The notes beneath the pieces were generated by a model that worked only from the letters and a program-made list of their open reading frames with translations, did not search any database and was not told the DNA's origin. A stretch of DNA of 14,768 nt from Astrothelium macrocarpum (lineage: Eukaryota > Ascomycota > Dothideomycetes > Trypetheliales > Trypetheliaceae). How positions within the stretch are numbered: the stretch's first letter is position 1; every line of letters begins with the position of its first letter. A program made the translations under genes and the position numbers. The stretch is taken from contig JAGEMR010000264.1 of assembly GCA_021030915.1 (NCBI GenBank), forward strand, positions 1 through 14,768. The letters are read 5' to 3'. Below are positions 6,998 through 14,768 of this stretch, piece after piece.

Positions 6998-9900
6998 AAG
7001 CCACGAACGACCGCATCGTGCAGTTCTGCGCTAGCTCGTGCCAACAACTGTGCCTGATGGTCTCTGGCTGTGATGCGGAAGTCAGTACACTTTCTACAAA
7101 ACTTGGCTAGGGTTACCGATGATGCGAATAACGTCAATAGGTGAAAATACGGTTATGATCTGAGCTTCGATCACTCCGAGGAACACAAACTTGCACTATG
7201 CTACCTCGGCTCATTTGAAAAGGTGACCCCAGCACACGCCCCTGGCACCTACAGCCACCTTGAGGTAACCTTCCATCTTCAACAGGATAGGACGTTCATC
7301 TGAAGTTGACGATTGAGAAAGGAATGGTCCTCTACTGCACAGCATGCTACCTACGCTAGATACATCACGGTAACCCAAGCCCACGAGCAAGCCACGGTGC
7401 GCGTTTCCACACACCCACAGCTCCACTCGTCGATCCATGATATTTGACCACGCTCCCAACCTTCGCTCGCAATTAGGTTTCGCACTCATGCGGTACGAGC
7501 TGACCTAAGGCATCAGACGGCACCGACCTACCAAAAGACTACAAGTACGCGGAGAGGGGGTTGAAACAAAGGTTCTAGACACTCACGATAACTTGAAGAC
7601 TACAATGAAAGGACGGATTGAAGTCCTCCATTCATTGGGCGGACCGACTTCATACATCACGCCGCCTCTCCAAACACTATCACGCACCACACTTCCATAC
7701 AACTTTCCTCCTCCCTCTACTCTACCACATATCCACCAATACAATCGAAAACATACAAAGCTCATGTGCAAGCGGGTTATTAAGGCTCAGTAAGACAAAG
7801 GCCACGAGGAGTCAGAGCGTTTGCTCACCGAGGGACGACAACCTGAACCGAGTTAGACGTAGAAGAGCCTTCCATTCCTAACCCACGGAAAACCCTCCAG
7901 ACAAACATCGGCGTTCTTAAGATTAGGATACCTTTGCCGGGCTTCTTCGAATCCTGAGTACACGAAACCCCACACAATTCTTGTCTGTCTCTCGGCACAG
8001 CCTCCACGCCACTGTCGCTTCCCTATCCCTCCTAGCTTGACTCATCAGTCGAGTTAAGCTTGCCTTCAACAACGGCAAACGAGGGAGCGAACTCTGAGAC
8101 ACATGGGACAGGTACTGAAACCACAGTCGGTCTAAGCGCCCCGCTTGGCTCGCGTTCTACCACCTCGCTTTGAAGGTACGTGACGAATTTTTTGGCCTTG
8201 AACTTGGTAAAGTCTTTGACGAGAGGGCATAGAGGTGAGTTGTAAGCTTGGCACCAACTGATACATCGGCAGGGGATCTTTTAGAAGAGTGACATATCTC
8301 TTCCTGCAGAGTATTTGGAGCTGAAGATAGTAAGCTCGACCTCTGTAAACTGCTTGCTCTTCCGCGAGCAAGCATTTTAGTCGCTACAAATTCGGGGCCC
8401 TCAGCCGTTTAGCGACTCACTCCTCTACAAACCTACTGGACGTCAGTCTTTACTCCAATGCTGTAGACCATGGTTCAGGTATGCTCCGCACATTCACAGT
8501 TGCCGAACGCAGAGCGAAAGACTTCGGTTTTAGCCCACATACTCGTCACGTATCTCTTTACCATCTAGAGCATGTGCTTGATCTGCTTGAGCCAGGAAGC
8601 TGTGGAATCTTGAGGCCGTTGGATGATTCACTGGAAAAGGCCTTGACAAAATCAGCGAGCTGCTTATTGACCATCTTAGTGTATGTACAGTAACGCGATT
8701 GGAAACTCAGGAGCTCATGTCAACACAGTGTTGCAGCATAGCATGACCGTGGACATCGGCTGCACCGCTCAAAGCACATGGGATAGAAGTAGACGTAGTA
8801 AGCGTCATTGTACGAAGAACGTACCACTAGCGGTGAGTGTGACAGCTAAATCAAAGTTCGTCAATGGATGGATCAGCAAATCCAAGGTCATTTCGAGCTC
8901 GGTTCCTCGACCAACTGGCTCGATCATCGTCGATGGTCCGCCAGCCGATACAAGATCATTATGGAACTATCAAGTTAAACTGCAGCTAACTTCAAACATC
9001 AACCAGAAGTGGTGTTGAAACTGCTGCGTCTGCTGTATCTTTTAGCTTTTATCTGCTTCCCAAAACATCAAAGCATCCAACCAGAAACATACATCGTTAA
9101 CACGAAGTGTTGTAAGTATGCTTCAGTGATTCCTTGGTCGCTGCAGAGGAAAGAGATGCCGTCACCGCCGTGGGACACGTTGACTTGTGATGAATGTGGA
9201 AGGAAAGTGAAGCTAACACAATCGGGCAATAGTGTGAGGCCACATTAAGAACCAAGATGCATCTCTGCATCACCTCCAAAAAGGAGCCTTTGCTTTGTTC
9301 ACAATCGCGCCTAGAAACCTTTCTGTATCACTTGCTTCTTTGTGCCTTTGTACATCTTCAGGAACTCCTTAGTGTTTGGTCCTTCTCAATGATGGCGCAG
9401 AAGCTACACACAAGCCTTGAACACGAAGCGCATGTCTGTATCCAGCATATGACTGCAATACTACAGAAGCTCTCCAGTACACTGTTCCAGCTCCCACTCT
9501 ATCAAAGAGGTAAAATTTTCAGTAAGAAATCGGGATTTCAGATTTTGGCATTCGCATTTGATGTCGCTAAATACCGTTGGGGATAATCCATATACTTGCC
9601 AAAGAGTAGATGGAGAAACTTCTATATGACAGGTTCTTCAAAGCGCAAGTGTCTCTCTACCTCTGCTCGAGCATGACCTGTATCAAGTGCACTCGTCTGT
9701 GATAAACGTCTTCTTTTTTACAGCGTTAACGCGAGTGAACTTGCCGCTCAGCTTGCCAATGATGATTATGGATGCAACACATTTGATGTATGTACCATTC
9801 TTTGGTGAAAGCGTAGGCAGCATAATTGAACCGAGCTGCGAAATGATAGAACCAGTGATATACATCATGTTGACAAGGATGGAGCAGAGGCTCAACGTAG

Positions 9901-11414
9901 ATCAGTAAGATCCGGAAGTAGACGGGGAAATGCCCCGATTACACACCGCTGCTCCAAGACCTACCAAATTTACCAGACATATAAATATAATCATGGAAAT
10001 CCACTAAGAAGCTAACAACACAAAACAGGTCATCGAGAAGTCCTCTCTTCGTCATGTCACAGATCAACCTTCACCTCAGTCGCCGTCGCTCTGCAAGACA
10101 TCCGCAACACTTCAGCCCACGACTGACATATTTACTGCTTGGAGACCCCGCCTCTGAGTTAAGAAAAAAGGTGTATCTAAGATGACTCAGTTCTGGATCA
10201 AAACCATTGGGGTCATATCCTATCAACATGAACATCTGGGCCAAAGACGTTGATGAACTTTTTCTTGGGACCTTGTTTTCTATCTGTTTAGTGCCAGTGA
10301 GCGAAGTGACCGTCCAATACTCGAATTGAGCTCGTATGCTACGTCTTCCGTGTCAACGACGGTAAGAACAGTCTAGACTTCGAAGGCAACCGCGGCGAAG
10401 TGCTGGAGGTGGTGTGTGTTGTGTGCAGCACCCAGTTATTCTAATGACGCCGTGCCGCTGTTTCATTTCGTTAAGCAAACGATGGAGGCAAGGTTGGAAG
10501 TACGAAACCCGATGTCTGGAGGGGTAGTATGCGTGCTAGGTAGAGATGGCGGGACCTAATTCTATCACATCATAAACCAAGAGCAGTGATGGTACAAGAC
10601 ATGTACCATTCGTCATCGTTGTAGTTGTCCAACAAAGGCCAAAAGTCAGTAGACGGTAACGGGCAATGGCTAAAGAGTGAAAGAATTCACAGTGGATGGC
10701 GTAGTCAGCCAAAGCCAAATGTAAAGAGACGCAGTATTTTGAGGCACATTATCTTGGGCACTCTTCGCAGACCGAGGGAAACAAGAAAGTAAAACGATGA
10801 GAGACCTGATTAAAGCAGCCTGGCAATCAGGCCGCTCAGAAACTGCCGGAGTACGTTCCACCACCTTCTCAAAGTATTGCATGCAAGATCTTGTTGTGCC
10901 CGATTCGACAGGTAATATGTGTGGCGGGTGGTTGGTCTTAGCGTTTATATCTGGGGTAGAATCATCCCCGGCAGAAATCCTGTTGCGATGTGGATTATTC
11001 CAGTAGATGGCGTGTTCGTTCCGGTAGAAGGCGAAGCATAGATATGCGTGGGCTTCAGATGTGGAGGCGGGGTACGGCGCAAAGGATTAGAACTAGGTAG
11101 GTAGTTATTGTCATCGATCAGTCATCCCCGACCCTGCTAATTGCTCAAGGCTTCTGATTTCGTTAGCTCTTCCAGCGTGTCGTACCAATCTACGTTCGAC
11201 CCGCATTTTCCAGCGGTCTTAGCTGTTCTAGTAGCTCCAACGTTGACTTCTGCTTGTGAATCTTGAAATTATTGGTGTCCCAAGGTGTCTCAAGTGCTTC
11301 GGCGTTATGAGGCGATGATCTACCTTCAGTCTGACCACTGTGCGGCAATGAGGTACGAGGTGTTGGATGGGTTGGTCGTATGCAGCACTGGTAAAAAGAG
11401 GGCATTCCTTCTGA
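6998..11414. other. Normal-composition region without a resolved gene
   Basis: About 4.4 kb of roughly balanced composition. Open frames on both strands are 60-111 codons, overlap each other, usually lack a credible start, and show no motif I recognise. Candidate stretches, all weak, are: minus strand 8222-7825, one phase with only two TAG stops and reading through KDFTKFKAKKFVTYLQSE; minus strand 8664-8551, opening MVNKQLADFVKAF; and plus strand 10343-11100, whose stop density is at chance. Intron-split or mutated genes could be hidden here. I see no tRNA, no rRNA and no transposase or polymerase motif. Confidence 0.5.
7825..8222 (-). pseudogene. Possible degraded coding frame, unrecognised
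   Basis: The phase runs for about 130 codons on the minus strand with two closely spaced TAG stops near 8040-8030. About six would be expected by chance in DNA of this composition. The reading is mixed and not obviously low-complexity; after the two stops it continues through PRDRQELCG to a TGA at 7825-7827. There is no family match in my memory, no clear start and no splice model. Several frames were inspected, so a mild stop deficit is weak evidence. Confidence 0.2.
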
Positions 11415-12024
11415 CATCGGTCAGGCCTGGAGGTGTTGAAAAAGCATCCCCTCAGCAAGATATATGAAGGTACGATAAGTTTGTTTGTATTGTGATTTCG
11501 GGGACATTCAGAAATCGAGCGGCAAGCGTTCCTTGAGCTCGTCAAGCTCATGGACAAGTTAAGCAGGAAAGTTTGCTTGTTTCTGGCATCAAAAATTCCG
11601 CACGTGACATGGCGCATCACAAGCGCGTTTCCGACCGCCCATTTTATCATCGAAACAAGGTCACGACTACCGCTGCACTGATCCACAACTGCAGAACCAT
11701 ACACCAAGGGCACAAACGAGAAGAGACGAAGATCAAGACGGACAGCTACTTTGAAGCAATCTTGGCCTCATTCTCGGTGCCAGGGACTTTCGCGCTGGAC
11801 TTGCCTAAAAATACCAGCTGTCTTTAGACATGATCTCGGATCTGCTCAGGCTGGCGACCGATATGAAGACCGTCATCAACGTGACCAAAATCTCCAACGC
11901 CCAAACGCAAGATGAGAAGAAGACATTGAAGGTATAAATGTCGGCCAAAGATGAAAATCTCAAGGACTTGTAAAACAAACTTGATGCCATTACTGGGGAG
12001 ACCACGAAAAGAACCCCAACTGCA

Positions 12025-12400
12025 GTGCAAACGGAACAAGATCAAGCCAGCAAGAAGGAGGAAGACCTGACACAACTCATCAATGACATGAGCAAGGGCC
12101 AGAATTGGACAAATAAGCGACTCAATGAGAAGTCCAGAGAAGTTGAGAAATTGCAAACTGAACTCTCCGCAGAAAAACGGGCAAGAGAACATGCAGAAAG
12201 AGTATCAGCAGAATGCTCGGACAATCTCTCACAAGTACCTGGACAATTATAGGATCAATAGCATCTGGCCAACAAATTGGAGTCAATGACGAGGAAGATG
12301 GAGCGGTTCCAAGCCTACGGGCACTTTACTGAGGAAAGTCGAAGATGGCAGTCGCGAGAGATTGTAGATCTCCAGAAAGAGGTCGGGAGGGGAAAGGGAA
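12025..12400 (+). other. Coiled-coil segment of the broken gene
   Basis: In the gene's phase this stretch is dominated by Glu, Lys, Arg, Gln and Leu with roughly heptad-spaced hydrophobics, beginning at KKEEDLTQLINDM and continuing past two TAG stops (12250 and 12259) through LANKLESMTRKMERF. Such composition would be unlikely in a random frame. It marks the strand and phase of the gene most clearly. Confidence 0.75.
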
Positions 12401-13050
12401 TGGAGGGGATGTTGGAGAAGCTGGGCACGACATTGACCTAGACGGAGCACAATTCTGCAACTCTGGACGAAAACTTGGAAAGGAAATGGAGGGGGCTCAT
12501 AAGCCGTATTACTCAGTCACTACCTCGAGGGGAAGATCCAAGTGAATAAATAGTCCAAGCCCTACAATCAAATATCGGCAGCGTGATTCGTTCGGAGATT
12601 GCATCCATTCTTCCACAAATCGAACAGTCGATCTCAGGAGACGAAAAAGGGTACGAGGACTTTATGTTAACGTGAGGCCTCGACCAAGAAGATCAAGACG
12701 ATGAAAGTGACAGTCCAACGTCACGGCTTGGTCTCCCAAACTCCGGCGTACAGCGAGCATGAATTGACCGTCCTTTGACTGCAGATAGCATCTCGAGACC
12801 ACGCAACAAGGTCAGTTTAACGCGCGAAGCTGAGCATCCAGGTTTCCGTGTTTACGTAGGTCGACCAGGCAAGACTCCAGGGTCCTCCATCCTCGATGAC
12901 GGTTCGAAACGATTGGTGGCCAAGGCGGCACAAAAGGGAAGGCTGAATAATGTCGCAGTCAATCAAGCCGGGCGAATGGAATGTCTGTATGCGCAATTGG
13001 TGTAGAATCTTGGGACGGATAGAGTCAAGTGGACGGACAGAAGAACTGGA

Positions 13051-13083
13051 TGTGACAACTGTATGTTGAGAGCGAGGCAATGT
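13051..13083 (+). other. Cys-x2-Cys-x6-Cys motif near the C-terminus
   Basis: Cys codons at 13051, 13060 and 13081 give the spacing of the first half of a fungal Zn2Cys6 cluster, with basic residues between them. No second Cys triplet follows before the candidate end at 13147, so this is not a complete binuclear cluster. It may bind a single metal with another ligand, or be a family-specific tail. Confidence 0.5.
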
Positions 13084-13149
13084 CTCTAATTTGTTGTAGA
13101 GGATATTGCAGTGGTCGAAAACACTAGTGATGAAGAAGTGACAGAGTAG

Positions 13150-13480
13150 CAAACAGCCAAGGCGTAGCCTCACAACGCATTTAGACTGTTTGTATGCCTG
13201 TAATGGATTAACTTACTCGCTCCGTAAACGACACGTCAGTGAGTCGATCCGGCAAATGAGCCTTTAGCTTAGAGTGGTCAGGCAATTCCCTGCAATAGCA
13301 TTTTCGAAGATGCCGTTTCGGCAACATAACACGAACTCGTGTAGGGCTGAGCATTACACTCGCGTGAAGGTTGGGCGTCCTCTCAGGCAGCCCCGCACGT
13401 CCGCACCCTCCGCACCACCAAATTTGTATAGGAATTTGGGATCAGCCAGACCACACAAATCTGATGGTTGTTTTTTTATC
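13150..13480. other. Spacer of ordinary composition, no gene seen
   Basis: This follows the last candidate stop of the coiled-coil gene. A 74-codon plus-strand ORF (13274-13498) has no recognisable motif and runs into the AT block; I do not call it. Composition drops sharply near 13465-13490, where T runs and TTTGAT repeats begin. Confidence 0.6.
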
Positions 13481-14768
13481 TGTAATTCGTTCATTTGATA
13501 ATTTGATCATTTGATTTTTTAATCCGATAATTTTGAAATCGATTTTTATGATGATGAGATCGAAATAATTCGAAATATCGTTCTATTTTAATGAATTATT
13601 ATTATTATTTTTTTAGATTATAATAATTTTTTATAATATGATATTATTTGAATTATTCATATAATTATTTATATAATAAGAAGAATTAAAAAGAATATTA
13701 AATTATATGATAATTTATTAAATTCAATTTATTATCACGATCTTCCACGGATATTGATATTTATTATTGTGAAGATTTTGAAAAAATATCTTTTTATGAA
13801 ATCTGATATATATGTTGATGAAATGATTGAATGAATCTGATAATATTATAATATATTTGTGGATTTATCGCTGATAAAAAGAAGATTGATTAAGGCCGGT
13901 TGAAATAGAAAAAAGATTCGTATCTATTTTCAAATTAATAAATATAATAATTAATAAATTGATTTAGAATATCATTAAATAATTAAAAAATATTATATTA
14001 AATTCTATGATAATTATATGATTATAATGATATAATATTCGGCCAATTAATTGATATATATTAATAAGAATAGAATAAATTGATATATTAAATTTTATTT
14101 TTATAATCGAATATCAAAAGAATTAAAAATAATTCAATATTATTTTTTCGAATATAGATAATATTATAATATTCTATTAATATATATATTAAATAGAATT
14201 TTAAATTATTCGATTTATAAAAATTTAATAATAATTCAGATATTTATATATTGATTAAAAGAATTATTATTATCAAAATATTTTTCATTTAATTCTAATA
14301 ATTTATTATCAAATTCGATATTAATAATAAATAATATTTTAATATATTATAACGAAAAAATGATTAATTTAATTATAAAATAATTTAAAATAAAATTGAT
14401 ATATTTATTTTTATATTCATTTAATTTAAATTTGATTAAAAAATTCTTTTTTCAATTCAAAATATTCATTCGAAAATATTATAAATTATATTTAAATTCA
14501 AAAAATTTTGATTTTATTGATTATTTAATTTGATATATTAAATAAATTAAATAGAATAAAAATTAAATATAAAAATATTTTTATAATTCATATATTTTTA
14601 TTTCTGATTAATTGAATTTTTAATTATATAATTTAAATAATTTAATTCAATTATAAATATTATAAAAAATTATATGAAAAATTATATAAAAAATATTATA
14701 AAAAAATGAATATATAATCAAATTATATAATAAATATTTAAAATATATCTAATATATTAATTAATATT
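13481..14768. other. Right AT-rich block with extreme C and G depletion
   Basis: Composition is about 8% G+C over 13921-14760 by hand count (66 of 840 bases). Nearly all surviving C follow T and nearly all surviving G precede A. Beyond the weak trace at about 13720-13932 I see no coding signal, no LTR ends and no tandem array. The block runs off the window. Confidence 0.85.
13720..13932 (+). pseudogene. Weak coding trace in the AT-rich block, unrecognised
   Basis: One + strand phase (codon start 13738) reads SSTDIDIYYCEDFEKISFYEI without a stop from 13723 to 13803. It then passes several stops and opens again as CGFIADKKKID (13858-13890) and KKDSYLFSN (13909-13932). Stops between the segments often follow the pattern expected from Trp codons. 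G+C is a little higher here than further right. It may be the remains of a transposon protein; in DNA this AT-rich the evidence is thin. Confidence 0.3.

Larger units (their letters stand above)
11415..13149 (+). pseudogene. Broken gene for a large coiled-coil protein with a C-terminal Cys-x2-Cys-x6-Cys motif
   Basis: The body lies in one phase from about 11779 to 13149. After a helical segment (SLDMISDLLRLATDMK, 11821-11868) comes a long Glu-, Lys- and Gln-rich coiled coil (12025-12400, for example REVEKLQTELSAEKRARE). An acidic linker follows near 12680, then a basic region, then CDNCMLRARQC (13051-13083). In-frame stops are at 11935, 11971, 12250, 12259, 12439, 12547, 12673, 12760, 13003 and 13087; the next, 13147, may be the original end. 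Eight of the ten internal stops are TAA or TAG, as expected from CAA or CAG. Upstream exon-like segments lie in other phases: 11415-11684, with IERQAFLELVKLMDKLSRK, and 11537-11780. They need introns or frameshifts to join. The helical N-terminus, Cys motif and coiled coil recall large repeat-family proteins of filamentous fungi, but I cannot name the family. Confidence 0.65.

Noticed and set aside
7108..7115. TAGGGTTA, possible interstitial telomere repeat
   Set aside because: Only eight bases, little more than one unit, with no neighbouring copies; expected by chance.
6694..7137. 147-codon minus-strand open frame
   Set aside because: It has no ATG near its start, half of it is the Pro- and Ser-rich complement of a G-rich tract where stops are rare, and no family is recognised. 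The first half (KCTDFRITARDHQAQ) looks somewhat protein-like but is not enough.
10343..11100. Plus-strand phase reading through about ten stops that could be joined into a mutated gene
   Set aside because: Stop density equals the chance expectation. Every stop can be derived from CAA, CAG or CGA by C-to-T, so that argument has no weight on its own.
11228..11713. 161-codon minus-strand open frame, the longest in the window
   Set aside because: It starts at a GTG, not an ATG, reads no motif I know, and lies antisense to the better supported coiled-coil gene start. A frame of this length is near chance for the region.
1..14768. tRNA, rRNA, CRISPR arrays, bacterial-type promoters and operons
   Set aside because: No cloverleaf, no rRNA-like stretch and no spaced direct-repeat array was seen; telomere and retroelement make this a eukaryotic chromosome end.

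Overview
This window is a chromosome end from a eukaryote, most likely a filamentous fungus. It opens with CCCTAA telomere repeats (the C-rich strand of TTAGGG). It then alternates between extremely AT-rich blocks, full of transition-type damage like repeat-induced point mutation (RIP), and one block of ordinary base composition. I see no intact gene. The lineage within fungi cannot be fixed from this window.

Layout. 1-76 is telomere. 77-6089 is one Ty3/gypsy (chromovirus-type) LTR retrotransposon on the + strand. Its 5' LTR and the N-terminal part of gag are missing because the telomere starts there. In order it holds: a gag C-terminus with a zinc knuckle that has lost all four ligands; a poorly readable stretch; a pol remnant (protease, reverse transcriptase, RNase H, integrase, chromodomain) whose recognisable domains all lie in one reading phase from about 1745 to 5045; an antisense coding remnant (about 5572-5080); a polypurine tract; and a 379-bp 3' LTR (5711-6089). 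The LTR and the last ~120 bases before it have normal composition, while the rest of the element is heavily decayed.

6090-6680 is AT-rich with simple repeats. 6680-13480 is a sharply bounded block of ordinary composition. Its only convincing gene is a broken + strand coiled-coil protein gene at about 11415-13149, ending in a Cys-x2-Cys-x6-Cys motif and carrying about ten in-frame stops. Elsewhere in the block the short ORFs are at or near chance level and I assign no function. 13480-14768 is AT-rich again, with one weak coding trace near 13720-13932.

The most unusual signal is compositional. In the AT-rich blocks the surviving C bases sit almost only after T, and the surviving G bases almost only before A. 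In 13921-14760 I counted 29 of 32 C as TpC and 32 of 34 G as GpA. Classical RIP is described by the base 3' of the C (CpA to TpA), so a residue pattern governed by the base 5' of the C deserves attention.
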